Shown here: positions 1 through 8,155 of the stretch, in pieces
How the letters are laid out: the number at the start of each line of letters is the position of its first letter
Numbering within the stretch: position 1 is the first letter of the stretch
NCBI RefSeq assembly: GCF_024181725.1
Contig: NZ_CP028908.1
Location: 806,001 to 870,000, forward strand
Reading direction: 5' to 3'
From: Bradyrhizobium sp. WD16
Lineage (GTDB): Bacteria; Pseudomonadota; Alphaproteobacteria; Rhizobiales; Xanthobacteraceae
DNA: 64,000 nucleotides
Made by a program: the position numbers and the translations under genes
The notes under the pieces: generated by a model
Seen by the model: only the letters and a program-made list of their open reading frames with translations
What the model was told of the DNA's origin: nothing
The model's database searches: none

Positions 1-858
1 GACCGCCTCAACCGGCGCCTGGCGCCCGACGTCTATCTCGGCGTCGTGCCGCTGACCTGCGACGGCGGAGAATTCGCCATCGGCGGCGCCGGCGACGTCG
101 TCGACTATCTCGTCGCCATGCGCCGCCTGCCTGACCACGCCACCCTCGACGACGCCCTGCGCCACGGCGCGCCGCCACCGCGCCAACTCGACCTCGTCGC
201 CGCAACGCTCAGGCGCTTCTACGCCCATGCGGCGCGGGGGCTACAGCCGGGAGAGCCGGACATCGCCGCCCGCCTGAGCCTCCTCGGGGTGGATTGCAGC
301 ATCCTCCACGATGCCCGCTTCGCCCTGCCGCAGGCGCCGATCAACACCAGCGCCGCGGCGCTGCGGCGCTTCATCGCCGAGCGCCGCCAGCTCCTGCTCC
401 AGCGGGTGCGGGCGCGCTACGTCGTCGACGCCCACGGCGACCTGCGGCCGGAGCACATCTGGCTCACCGCGCCGCCGATCATCATCGACTGCCTGGAGTT
501 CGACGACCGCCTGCGCTCGCTTGATCCGCTCGACGAGGTCGCCTTCCTGCATCTCGAATGCGAACGGCTCGGCCGCCGCGACGCCGGCGAACGGATCCGA
601 AAGGCCCTCGCCCGGCCGCTTGCCGAGAACGAAGCCGACGGCCTGTTCCTGTTCTATCGCTGCCAGCGGGCCCTGCTGCGCGCGCGGCTCGCGATCGCCC
701 ATCTCTACGACGCCCATCCGCGCACGCCGGAGAAATGGCCAGCGCAGGCCCGCGCCTATCTGGCGCTGGCCGCCGCCGACGCCCGCAAACTGGAGCGCTG
801 TCTCGGCCGAGGACGTCGAACTCAGAAGGCCAGAAGATCGTCGATGGCGCGGCACTGA
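1..858 (+). CDS. Partial phosphotransferase-fold kinase (5' end outside window)
   Basis: The reading frame is open from base 1, so the start lies upstream of the window; 285 codons plus stop are visible. The segment around bases 424-510 encodes HGDLRPEHI followed by IIDCLEFDD. This is the catalytic-loop and metal-binding pattern of the aminoglycoside phosphotransferase/choline kinase fold. The family is often fused to a C-terminal P-loop kinase domain, but only this part is visible here. The substrate cannot be inferred. The 3' end overlaps the convergent PRPP-synthetase-like gene by 37 bp. Confidence 0.7.
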   Translation, partial: DRLNRRLAPDVYLGVVPLTCDGGEFAIGGAGDVVDYLVAMRRLPDHATLDDALRHGAPPPRQLDLVAATLRRFYAHAARGLQPGEPDIAARLSLLGVDCSILHDARFALPQAPINTSAAALRRFIAERRQLLLQRVRARYVVDAHGDLRPEHIWLTAPPIIIDCLEFDDRLRSLDPLDEVAFLHLECERLGRRDAGERIRKALARPLAENEADGLFLFYRCQRALLRARLAIAHLYDAHPRTPEKWPAQARAYLALAAADARKLERCLGRGRRTQKARRSSMARH

Positions 859-1817
859 TGCAGGCCATCGATGGCGGCACCGAGCAGCGGCGCCACGGCG
901 ACGACGCGCAGCTTGTCGCGCGCCGGCCCCGCCACCAGGCGAAACGCCGGCACCGCGTCGGTGACCAGGATGCGGTCGATCACCGGGTCGGCCAGCGCCT
1001 CCGCCGCCCCCGGCATGAACAGGCCATGGGTGACGCAGGCGATCACCCGCCGCGCCCCGCGCTGGCGTGCCGCCAGCGCCGCCCGCACCAAGGTGCCGCC
1101 GGTGCTGATCAGGTCGTCGACGATCACCGCGGTGGTGTCGTCCACATCGCCGACGAACAGGCTGCCGGAGACCACGCCGGCGCTGCGATGCTTCTCGGCG
1201 AAGGCATTGGCGACCGGCCGGCCGAGCGCCGCCTGGAGCTTGTCGCGGAGCCGCTCGGCCCGCTTGCCGCCGCCGAGATCGGGCGACACCACGCAGGCCG
1301 CATCCGCGCCGATCTCCTCGACGATCGCCCTGATCAGCGCCGGCGCCGCGGTGAGCGCCACCGCGCGGCAGCGGAAGGCGTTCTCGAAGGCGGCTTCGTT
1401 GTGGACGTCGAGGGTCACCACCGCATCGACGCCGACCGCCTCGAACAGGGCGGCGACGTAGCGCGTCGTCACCGGATCGTTGCTCTTGGTGCGACGGTCC
1501 TTGCGGGCGTAACACAGATAAGGCGTCACCGCGGTGATGCGCGCCGCCCCGGCATCCTTAAGCGCGGCGATGAAGAACAACAGCCGGCACAGCTTGTCGT
1601 TCGGGCTGTGGAGCGGGCCGCCATGGAGGCTGTGGACCACATAGACGTCGGCGCCGGCGACATTGCCCAGCGGACGCGCCTTGTGCTCGCCGTCCTCGAA
1701 GTCGCGTTCCTCGTGCGGCGACAGCGGCCGGCCGAGCACCCCGGCGACGGCGACGCCGATCGCCTCGCTGCCCTCGAGGGCAAACAGCTGCAACGCCTCG
1801 TCGGGGGAATTCGTCAT
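822..1817 (-). CDS. Ribose-phosphate pyrophosphokinase-like protein
   Basis: This 331-residue protein has the full PRPP synthetase layout: an N-terminal ATP-binding half with FEDGEHKARPLGNVAG-type sequence and the YLCYARKDRR loop, then the C-terminal phosphoribosyltransferase signature AVIVDDLISTGGTL near residues 220-233. The enzyme family makes PRPP from ribose 5-phosphate and ATP for nucleotide, His and Trp synthesis. The C-terminus diverges from housekeeping Prs, so it may be a secondary paralogue. It is convergent with the upstream kinase, and its promoter side holds a CTAG-ended palindrome. Confidence 0.8.
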   Translation of the reverse strand: MTNSPDEALQLFALEGSEAIGVAVAGVLGRPLSPHEERDFEDGEHKARPLGNVAGADVYVVHSLHGGPLHSPNDKLCRLLFFIAALKDAGAARITAVTPYLCYARKDRRTKSNDPVTTRYVAALFEAVGVDAVVTLDVHNEAAFENAFRCRAVALTAAPALIRAIVEEIGADAACVVSPDLGGGKRAERLRDKLQAALGRPVANAFAEKHRSAGVVSGSLFVGDVDDTTAVIVDDLISTGGTLVRAALAARQRGARRVIACVTHGLFMPGAAEALADPVIDRILVTDAVPAFRLVAGPARDKLRVVAVAPLLGAAIDGLHQCRAIDDLLAF

Positions 1818-1897
1818 GGCAGGACCATTTGCGCAGGACCATTTGCGATTGCGTCAGCCGGACGGGAACGCTGCACCGGACCCCGTGTTCCGGAACG

Positions 1898-1973
1898 CTA
1901 GTGTCCCTCTAGTTCTAATCTTCGTACGAGCGCTCGCTGCAAAGTGATACGAACGTTGGAACCGGGACACTAG
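1898..1973. repeat. CTAG-ended palindromic repeat, copy 1
   Basis: An imperfect inverted repeat starts with ctagtgtccc and ends with gggacactag, with TTCGTACGAG and GATACGAACGTTGGA inside. It lies in the 250-bp gap between the PRPP-synthetase-like gene and the CBS-BON gene. It shares ends and inner sequence with the copy at 3083-3158. Confidence 0.75.
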
Positions 1974-2067
1974 GCGTCGCCGCGGCGGCGAATTTGCGCA
2001 AGATCAATTCCGCCAGCGGTGCGGGCTCTACTCTTCATACAGTTCTATCAGCGCTGCGGAGGCTGCC

Positions 2068-2754
2068 ATGAAGGCTCGGGACGTGATGGTCGCGCCGGTG
2101 ATTACCGTCCACCCGACGACGCCGGTCGTCGAGGTCGCGAAACTGTTCATCGAACGACGGATCAGCGCCGCGCCGGTGGTCGATCAGAACGGCAGCGTCG
2201 TCGGACTGGTCAGCGAAGGCGACCTGTTGCATCGCACCGAGACCGACACCGAGCGACGCCGCTCCTGGCTGCTCTCCGCCCTGGTCAGCAAGGACACGCT
2301 CGCCGCCGAATACGTCAAGGCCCACGGCAAGACCGCCGCCGACGTCATGACGCCCGACGTCATCGTCGCCGGGCCGGACACGCCGTTGCACCAGATCGCG
2401 ACGATGATGGAAAAGAACGCCATCCGGCGCGTGCCGATCGTCGAGAATGGCCAGCTGGTCGGCATCGTCAGCCGCGCCAACCTCGTGCAGGCCATCGCCG
2501 GCGCCCGCCACGCCCTCGACATCCAGCCCTCCGACACCGCGATCCGCAGCAAGCTGTTGTCCCATCTCGAACACCAGCCCTGGGCCGAGACTTCCCAGCT
2601 CAACGTCACGGTCAACGACGGCGTCGTCGACCTGTGGGGCTTCACCACGTCGGAGACGGAGCGCAACGCGGTGCGGGTCGCCGCGGAGTCGACGATCGGC
2701 GTCCGCGGCGTCAACGACCATCTCGCCGTCCGGCCGGTCGAGGGATGGATGTGA
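2068..2754 (+). CDS. CBS-pair plus BON domain protein
   Basis: The 228-residue protein begins MKARDVMVAPVITVHP, a canonical CBS start. A second CBS motif, VMTPDVIVAGPDTPL, begins near residue 93. The final ~70 residues (LNVTVNDGVVDLWGFTTSETERNAV) form a BON domain. CBS pairs sense adenosyl ligands and BON domains bind membranes or phospholipids; the combination is common in soil Alphaproteobacteria as a predicted stress or signalling protein. No partner is obvious. A small gene starts 10 bp downstream and probably shares the transcript. Confidence 0.8.
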   Translation: MKARDVMVAPVITVHPTTPVVEVAKLFIERRISAAPVVDQNGSVVGLVSEGDLLHRTETDTERRRSWLLSALVSKDTLAAEYVKAHGKTAADVMTPDVIVAGPDTPLHQIATMMEKNAIRRVPIVENGQLVGIVSRANLVQAIAGARHALDIQPSDTAIRSKLLSHLEHQPWAETSQLNVTVNDGVVDLWGFTTSETERNAVRVAAESTIGVRGVNDHLAVRPVEGWM

Positions 2755-2764
2755 GGCTTCTGGC

Positions 2765-2995
2765 ATGAAGGTGCGATTGAAAATTTCGAAGGACGGCGCC
2801 GAACTGCACAACGGCAGCTATGAGGTCGAGGACGCGAGGGATTTCGGCAATGCCTGCGCCGAGGCCTGGGCCGCCTTGCGGCAGCGACAGCTCGAGCGCC
2901 AGACCAGCATCGGCGCGCTGATGGAGAATATCGACCGCAGCGTGCTCGACGACCTCGTCGATTCGCAGATCAGCGTCGAGCCGCTGGCCTCCTAG
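2765..2995 (+). CDS. Small hypothetical protein (76 aa)
   Basis: It starts MKVRLKISKDGAELHNGSYE and ends ISVEPLAS; no signal peptide or membrane segment is visible. It lies 10 bp after the CBS-BON gene, so translational coupling is plausible. Its TAG stop lies inside the leading CTAG of the downstream palindromic repeat (2992-3069), so the repeat insertion appears to have supplied or coincided with the stop codon. Function unknown. Confidence 0.6.
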   Translation: MKVRLKISKDGAELHNGSYEVEDARDFGNACAEAWAALRQRQLERQTSIGALMENIDRSVLDDLVDSQISVEPLAS

Positions 2996-3069
2996 TGTGG
3001 TGGATCTGACGCTCGTTTCAGTATTGCAGCGAGTTCTTCGAACGAGCGTCAGATCCGAAACCACACTAG
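2992..3069. repeat. CTAG-ended palindromic repeat, copy 2
   Basis: A long inverted repeat with ctagtgtggtggatctgac at the left and the complementary arm gtcagatccgaaaccacactag at the right. Its core CTGACGCTCG/CGAGCGTCAG is the same as in the copy at 36497-36571, where the loop sequence is inverted. Confidence 0.8.
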
Positions 3070-3082
3070 AATCATAATGATG

Positions 3083-3158
3083 CTGGTGTCCCCTTGTTTC
3101 CAACGTTCGTTTGAGCGCCTGCTGCAATGGGATACGAACGTTGGAAACGGGACACTAG
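3083..3158. repeat. CTAG-ended palindromic repeat, copy 3
   Basis: The arms are TTTCCAACGTTCG and CGAACGTTGGAAA, and the right end is gggacactag. The left end is ctggtgtcccc, a one-base variant of CTAG. It belongs to the same sub-family as the copy at 1898-1973. Confidence 0.75.
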
Positions 3159-3171
3159 CTTTTTGATTTTG

Positions 3172-3246
3172 CTAGTGTCCCGATGTCTCCGAATGACCGT
3201 GCGAGGATGAGGCAAACGAAGCGGTAATTCGGAGACGGGACACTAG
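3172..3246. repeat. CTAG-ended palindromic repeat, copy 4
   Basis: ctagtgtcccgatgtctccg pairs with cggagacgggacactag around a loop with cgtgcgaggatgaggc. It is nearly identical to the copy at 3334-3408, including the preceding ctttttgattttg spacer, so the spacer-repeat unit has duplicated locally. Confidence 0.8.
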
Positions 3247-3320
3247 TGTGGCGTCTCGCAATTGCCTATGCCCTTCGCGGCAAGCCCCTGTAGGCAATTG
3301 CGAGACATAAGCCGCACTAG
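3243..3320. repeat. CTAG-ended palindromic repeat, copy 5
   Basis: It shares its first CTAG with the end of the previous copy. The arms are GTCTCGCAATTGCCTA and TAGGCAATTGCGAGAC. The core differs from its neighbours but the CTAGTG/CACTAG ends are the same. Confidence 0.8.
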
Positions 3321-3333
3321 CTTTTTGATTTTG

Positions 3334-3408
3334 CTAGTGTCCTGATGTCTCCGAATGACCGTGCGAGGGTGAGGCAAATGAAGCGGTAATTCGGAGACAG
3401 GACACTAG
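3334..3408. repeat. CTAG-ended palindromic repeat, copy 6
   Basis: A near-identical copy of the repeat at 3172-3246 with a few substitutions. Together copies 2 to 6 fill almost all of the 493-bp gap between the 76-aa gene and the cytochrome gene. Confidence 0.8.
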
Positions 3409-3449
3409 GCGGGGCCGCGAACCGCCTATGCGCGAATCATCGCACGACG

Positions 3450-3476
3450 AAGCCGGGCCGATGGGCCCGGCTTTTC
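3450..3476 (+). terminator. GC-rich hairpin followed by TTTT
   Basis: AGCCGGGCC-gat-GGGCCCGGCT followed by TTTCG forms a strong stem with a short T run on the plus strand. No plus-strand gene ends nearby except the 76-aa gene about 450 bp upstream. It may instead insulate the convergent cytochrome gene. Confidence 0.5.
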
Positions 3477-3488
3477 GTTCACTGCGGC

Positions 3489-4052
3489 TCATGTCGCCGA
3501 TTTGCGGCCGGTGATCATCGCCTTGATCAGATTCTCCCGGTGCGCGAGGCTGGTCACGACGACGCCGAGCACGTGGAGCCCGACGAGGACGATGGTCATG
3601 GTCGCCATCGCTTCATGCACCTCCTCGACCCATTTCGCGCCCCAGTAGGCGTCCGTCGTCATCATGTAACCGGTCGCGCCGGTGGCGGCGAGGCTCGCGA
3701 TCAGCGCGATGATCATGGCGCCGCCGGCCGGATTATGGCCGAGATGACGGGGCGCGGAGAAGCGTGCGACCTGGCGCAGATAGCCGACGACCTGGCGCGG
3801 CGAGCGCACGAAGCTGGCGAACCGCGCATAGCGCGTGCCGACGAAGCCCCAGCCGATCCGCAGGACGAGGAGACCGGCGATGGCGTAGCCGGCCGCCACA
3901 TGCACCTTCTCGATCTCGTCGCCGGTGGCATAGGCGAGGATGAACAGGCCGACGAGGCTCCAGTGGAACAGGCGGACGAACGGGTCCCACACCTTGACCG
4001 TCGCCGGCGGCGTCGCGCCGCCGGCTTCGATCCTGTCAGGAATGACAGTCAT
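3489..4052 (-). CDS. Cytochrome b561-type membrane protein
   Basis: The 187-residue protein has the di-haem cytochrome b / Ni-Fe hydrogenase b-subunit pattern. It opens VKVWDPFVRLFHWSLVGLF (haem-ligand His in helix 1) and has four hydrophobic helices with further His at VHVAAGYAIAG, EEVHEAMATM and GLHVLGV. This family passes electrons between quinol and periplasmic or membrane partners. It probably forms an operon with the PepSY protein just upstream (11-bp gap); the pair resembles small cytochrome b/PepSY redox modules. The native electron partner is unknown. Confidence 0.8.
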   Translation of the reverse strand: MTVIPDRIEAGGATPPATVKVWDPFVRLFHWSLVGLFILAYATGDEIEKVHVAAGYAIAGLLVLRIGWGFVGTRYARFASFVRSPRQVVGYLRQVARFSAPRHLGHNPAGGAMIIALIASLAATGATGYMMTTDAYWGAKWVEEVHEAMATMTIVLVGLHVLGVVVTSLAHRENLIKAMITGRKSAT

Positions 4053-4064
4053 GGAGGTCCGGCC

Positions 4065-4343
4065 TTACAGCTGGCCGACGATATTGCCGTTGGTCGGATC
4101 GACGAACAGTTCGACGCGGCCACCATTTTTGTCGAGGGCATAGAGTTCGCCGCAGGCGTTCTTGAGCTTGGCCTTCTGCACCTTGTAGCCCTGCGCCTCG
4201 ACCTTGGACTGCAGTGCCTCGATCGACAGCCACTGGCTCTGCGCTGCGGAGGTGCAGGGACGGCCGAGGCTGCCGGCCTGGGCGGCGACGGCGCCGGTCA
4301 CGAGGATGGCGGCGGCGGACGAAAGAAGAATGAGCTTGCGCAT
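4065..4343 (-). CDS. Secreted PepSY-domain protein
   Basis: The ATG at 4343 is preferred over an upstream start because AAGGAGATCATC directly precedes it and the product then begins with a signal peptide (MRKLILLSSAAAILVTGAVA, cleaved after AQA). The 92-residue product ends LFVDPTNGNIVGQL, the end of a PepSY domain. PepSY proteins accompany periplasmic or membrane redox proteins; the adjacent cytochrome b561 gene fits this. Confidence 0.75.
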   Translation of the reverse strand: MRKLILLSSAAAILVTGAVAAQAGSLGRPCTSAAQSQWLSIEALQSKVEAQGYKVQKAKLKNACGELYALDKNGGRVELFVDPTNGNIVGQL

Positions 4344-4549
4344 GATGATCTCCTTGGGGCGGTCGCCGGACATCGGCTAACCTGGAGCGATCATGCGCGA
4401 AGGCAGCTGACGCGCCGCTGTTGAGCCGCGTCAGCCGATTGTCAGGTGGACGACAGTCGAGGTTCCGGTCGACGCCTGTTGCCGGGGATGCTTCGCGAAA
4501 AAGCCCTCCGCGACGCGGCGGAGGGTTCCTTTGGCGCGAGCGACCGAGA

Positions 4550-5779
4550 TCAGCCGCCGATCTCGCCACTCAGCACTGCGCCGAACAGCTCCCAGCGTTC
4601 GCCCTTCATGCGCTCGAGCTGCACCTGCTCGATCGGCGCGAAGTCGGTCGCGCTGGTGTTGATCTTGATGCCGGGCAGCAGGTTGCTCGATCGGAAGTCC
4701 TTCAGGCTCGCCGCCTGCTTCATCACGTTCGCACGGGTGAGATTGTCGCCGCACTGCTTGAGGACCTGCACCAGAGTCTGGGCGACATTGTAGCCGACCA
4801 TGACGCCGCCGTCGGCGCGGTTGGCGTCGGGGAAATATTTGGCGAGGAAGGTATCGAACCCCTTCATCGCCGGATCGTCCTTCCATTGCGGATCCACCGC
4901 ATCCATCAGATAGGCGACGGAGATGATGTCCTGGGCGTTATCGAAGCCGGCGGGCTTGATCACCGAGCCGATCGAGGCGCTGACATTGTTGAGGAAGTGC
5001 ACCGGCTTCCAGCCGATCTCGGCCACCTTCTTGATCGCCTGCGCGGCGAATTTCGGCGTCGTGATGTTGACGAAGACGTCGCCGTTGGTCGATTTCAGCT
5101 TGACGATGTGCGAGTCGATGGTCGGCTCGGAGACTTCATAGGACTCCTCGGCGACGATCATCGAAGCCGCCTTGGCGCCGAGGCCATCCTTCAGCCCCTT
5201 GAGATAGTCCTTGCCGTAGTCGTCATTCTGGTAGAGCACGGCGATCTTGGCGTTCGGCTTTTCCTTCAGAATGTACTTGGCATAGATCCGGGTCTCGCTC
5301 TGGTAGTTGGGCTGCCAGCCCATGGTCCAGGGAAATTCCTTCGGCTCGTTCCATTTGGTCGCGCCGGTCGCCACGAACAGCTGCGGCACCTTCTTGGCAT
5401 TCATGTATTTCTGGATCGCGGTGTTCGACGGCGTGCCCAGCGAATTGAAGATCAGCAGCACTTCGTCGCTCTCGACCAGCTTGCGCGCCTGCTCGACGGC
5501 CTTCGGCGGGCTGTAGGCGTCGTCATAGCTGATGAAATTGATCTTGCGGCCGTTGATGCCGCCCTGTTCGTTGATCATGTTGAAATAGGCCGCTTCGGTC
5601 CTGCCGATCACGCCATAGGCCGATGCCGGACCGCTATAGGGCATGATGTTGCCGATCTTGATCTCGGTGTCGGATGCGCCGGGGTCGTATTTCTTCTGGG
5701 CCAGGGCGGCGCTGGCGCTGGCGGCGACCAGGATGAGCGCAGTCGAAAACACCGCCGTGCGACGGGTCAGGCTGGACAT
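4550..5779 (-). CDS. Branched-chain amino-acid ABC transporter substrate-binding protein (LivK type)
   Basis: The start at 5779 has GGGAGAACCGAA upstream and gives a signal peptide (STALILVAASASAALAQ). The mature protein begins KKYDPGASDTEIKIGNIMP with YSGPASAYGVIG, typical of Leu/Ile/Val or amide periplasmic binding proteins (type I fold, 409 aa). No permease or ATPase genes lie beside it, so it is an orphan binding protein that may serve a transporter elsewhere. The ligand cannot be predicted. Confidence 0.85.
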   Translation of the reverse strand: MSSLTRRTAVFSTALILVAASASAALAQKKYDPGASDTEIKIGNIMPYSGPASAYGVIGRTEAAYFNMINEQGGINGRKINFISYDDAYSPPKAVEQARKLVESDEVLLIFNSLGTPSNTAIQKYMNAKKVPQLFVATGATKWNEPKEFPWTMGWQPNYQSETRIYAKYILKEKPNAKIAVLYQNDDYGKDYLKGLKDGLGAKAASMIVAEESYEVSEPTIDSHIVKLKSTNGDVFVNITTPKFAAQAIKKVAEIGWKPVHFLNNVSASIGSVIKPAGFDNAQDIISVAYLMDAVDPQWKDDPAMKGFDTFLAKYFPDANRADGGVMVGYNVAQTLVQVLKQCGDNLTRANVMKQAASLKDFRSSNLLPGIKINTSATDFAPIEQVQLERMKGERWELFGAVLSGEIGG

Positions 5780-5935
5780 TTCGGTTCTCCCTAGAATGTT
5801 GTGTCTTGTGCGGAGACCTCTGACGGATCTCTCGCGGCTGATTGAATACCTTTCGCATCGGCTGTTCAACGACGCGGCGCAGCGCGTCCGGCGCATCGTC
5901 GCTTCGCAGACGCAGCACGATGTGGAACCTGTGGC

Positions 5936-6262
5936 CTATCTGAATGCCGCCAACACCGCCGCCGACGCGGCGACCAGACCCAGCGACAGCACGCTGGCGC
6001 GCCAGATCAGCTGCCGACGCGCCGCCTGCCGGTCGTGAAAGGCGAGCCAGTCCCGGATGAAGCCCGGCGGTATCTCGAAGATCACCACCGGATCGTCGCG
6101 ATGATGGACTTCATGTTCGCAAAGCATGGCCCGGACATTGGCGACGCCGAGCTGATCGAGCTCGCAGTTCCATTCCCGGGCCTGGTGGCCGCTGGTCCAG
6201 CGATTCTCGAAAGGCACGCGCGGCGATCTGGCCCGGTGCGGCACGGCGATGTGTGACGTCAT
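5936..6262 (-). CDS. Hypothetical protein with C-terminal membrane helix
   Basis: The 108-residue product has a polar N-terminal part (CELDQLGVANVRAMLCEHEV) and one hydrophobic helix at the C-terminus (ASVLSLGLVAASAAVLAAF), suggesting a tail-anchored protein. I do not recognise the family. The opposite strand also has an open frame, but the membrane helix and the cysteine and acidic composition favour this strand. Confidence 0.5.
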   Translation of the reverse strand: MTSHIAVPHRARSPRVPFENRWTSGHQAREWNCELDQLGVANVRAMLCEHEVHHRDDPVVIFEIPPGFIRDWLAFHDRQAARRQLIWRASVLSLGLVAASAAVLAAFR

Positions 6263-6418
6263 GACGAGCCTCCATTGTCAGCTCACCATGACCGCAATGT
6301 AATCCTTCCGGGGGCCTTCGAGGAGTCCCGCCTCAGCTTTCGTTTCCGCCGCGCTGCGGTGCGGCTCGGTGCCGGAGATCGTAGCCGCGCCGGCCGCGCT
6401 GTCGGCCTGAAACGAGAC

Positions 6419-6450
6419 GTCTCCGCCCCGATCGAACTCGGAGCGGAGAC
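6419..6450 (-). terminator. Inverted repeat downstream of the aminotransferase gene
   Basis: GTCTCCGC and GCGGAGAC form an 8-bp stem with a 16-base loop about 70 bp beyond the aminotransferase stop. There is no U tract, so terminator function is weakly supported. Confidence 0.3.
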
Positions 6451-6520
6451 GCTGGTCTTTCTGTCTTGACGCGTTTCCTTCACGCGAACCGGCATCCGCT
6501 TCGCCCGGAAACGCGCCGGA

Positions 6521-7843
6521 TCAGGCCACCTGCCCGAGGGCCTCGGCGATGATCGCCGTGATCGCGGTGATCTCCTCGGACGTGACGATCAACGGCGGCG
6601 ACAGCGCGATGATGTCGGCGGTGTAGCGCACATAGAGCCCGCGGCTGAGGCAGGCGAGGAACAGCTCGTAGCCCCGCGCGCCCGGCGCCCCGTCCCGCGG
6701 CGCGAGCTCGATGCCGGCCATCAGCCCGACGGTCCTGATGTCGATGACGTTGGGCGCGCCGCGCAGGCCCTGCAGCTTGTCCGACCAGATTGCGCCAAGC
6801 GAAGCGCCACGGTTCAGGAGCTTCTCACGCTCATAGATGTCGAGGGTGGCGAGCGCCGCGGCGCAGGCCGCCGGATGACCCGAATAGGTATAGCCGTGGA
6901 ACAGCTCGATCTGGTTCTCCGGCCCCTGCATCAGGGCGTCGTGGATCGCGCGGCTCGCGAACACCGCGCCCATGGGAATGGCGCCGTTGGTCAGTCCCTT
7001 GGCGGTGGTGAAGATATCCGGCTTGACGCCGAAGTACTCGCTGGCGAACGGCGTGCCGAGCCGGCCGAAGCCGGTGATGACCTCGTCGAAGATCAGGAGA
7101 ATGCCGTGGCGGTCGCAGATCGCGCGCAGCCGCTGCAGGTAGTCCTGCGGCGGCGGCAGCACGCCGGCGGAGCCGGGCACCGGCTCGACGATGACCGCGG
7201 CGATGCTGTCGGCGCCGTGCAGCGCCACCAGGCGCTCGAGGTCGTCGGCGAGCTCGGCGCCGTGCGGCGGCAGGCCGGGCGAAAAGGCGTTGCGGGCGAG
7301 ATCGTGGGTGTGGCGCAGATGGTCGACGCCGGGCAGATGGGTGGGAAAGGCCCGGCGATTGTTGACGAGGCCGCCGACCGAGAGCCCGCCGAAGCCGACG
7401 CCGTGATAGCCGCGCTCGCGGCCGATCAGCCGGGTGCGCGAGGCCGCGCCATTGGCGCGATGATAGGCCAGCGCGATCTTCAACGCAGTGTCGACCGATT
7501 CCGAGCCGGAATTGGTGAAGAACACCCGGTCGAGCCCGGCCGGCGCCAGCGCCGCGAGACGCGTCGCCAGATCGAACGCCGCCGGATGTCCCATCTGGAA
7601 CGACGGCGCGTAGTCGAGGGTCGCGAGCTGGCGATGAACCGCGTCGGCGATCTCATGCCGGCCGTGGCCGGCATTGACGCACCACAGGCCCGCCGAGCCG
7701 TCGAGGATGCGGCGGCCCTCGACCGAGGTGAAATACATTCCGTCCGCGGCGGCCATCAGCCGGGGCTTCGCCTTGAACTGGCGATTGGCGGTAAAGGGCA
7801 TCCAGTAGGCGTCAAGCGACGGCGTGTTCGGAATGGCATTCAT
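6521..7843 (-). CDS. Omega-amino acid:pyruvate transaminase (class III aminotransferase)
   Basis: The 440-residue PLP enzyme begins MNAIPNTPSLDAYWMPFTANRQFK. It has the class III marks: NSGSESVDTALKIA, GYHGVGFGGLSVGG, LLIFDEVITGFGRLG and the PLP lysine in FTTAKGLTNGAIPMGAV. The opening 'DAYWMPFTANRQFK' is characteristic of beta-alanine/omega-amino acid:pyruvate aminotransferases. It is divergent from a XRE-cupin regulator, as seen in polyamine and omega-amino acid catabolic loci. A palindromic repeat begins 16 bp upstream of the ATG and would be in the leader. Confidence 0.85.
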   Translation of the reverse strand: MNAIPNTPSLDAYWMPFTANRQFKAKPRLMAAADGMYFTSVEGRRILDGSAGLWCVNAGHGRHEIADAVHRQLATLDYAPSFQMGHPAAFDLATRLAALAPAGLDRVFFTNSGSESVDTALKIALAYHRANGAASRTRLIGRERGYHGVGFGGLSVGGLVNNRRAFPTHLPGVDHLRHTHDLARNAFSPGLPPHGAELADDLERLVALHGADSIAAVIVEPVPGSAGVLPPPQDYLQRLRAICDRHGILLIFDEVITGFGRLGTPFASEYFGVKPDIFTTAKGLTNGAIPMGAVFASRAIHDALMQGPENQIELFHGYTYSGHPAACAAALATLDIYEREKLLNRGASLGAIWSDKLQGLRGAPNVIDIRTVGLMAGIELAPRDGAPGARGYELFLACLSRGLYVRYTADIIALSPPLIVTSEEITAITAIIAEALGQVA

Positions 7844-7858
7844 TGGGTGGGGCTCCTG

Positions 7859-7930
7859 GTGCCCGCTTTCCGAAGTTCGCAAAAGCAGCGCTGCAACTGC
7901 CTGGTGCGAACTTCGGAAAACAAAGGGCAC
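7859..7930. repeat. Palindromic repeat, GTGCCC/GGGCAC type
   Basis: The arms TTTCCGAAGTTCGC and GCGAACTTCGGAAAA flank a central loop; outer ends are gtgcccgc and aaagggcac. It lies directly upstream of the aminotransferase start codon. Confidence 0.7.
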
Positions 7931-7948
7931 TGCAAGTTTGTAATGGTC

Positions 7949-8020
7949 GTACCCGCTTGCTTCCGAAGTTCGTGTCCAGAGCTTGCAGCGAGCGACTCAC
8001 GAACTTCGGAAGCCGGGTAC
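7949..8020. repeat. Palindromic repeat, GTACCC/GGGTAC type
   Basis: The arms CTTCCGAAGTTCGTG and CACGAACTTCGGAAG are perfect complements with ends gtaccc and gggtac. It is related to the previous repeat and to the copy at 40599-40668. Confidence 0.75.
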
Positions 8021-8155
8021 GACTCCGGCCAGGGCAGACGGTCATGATCGGAAAAAAACAACAAGTCCTTTTCTCTGACCTGCTAAGCTATTGATATTTC
8101 GCAATCAAAATTTCAGAATTATGCAATCCTCAACACCTGCAACAGCGGACCCTGC

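Noticed and set aside
2992-3408. Possible CRISPR array
   Set aside because: The units are long palindromes with different cores and shared ends, and spacing is irregular; no constant direct repeat with unique spacers and no cas genes.
6283-6495. A 70-aa minus-strand gene downstream of the aminotransferase
   Set aside because: Arg/Ser-rich low-complexity translation with an overlapping plus-strand frame and no ribosome site; likely non-coding with an inverted repeat.
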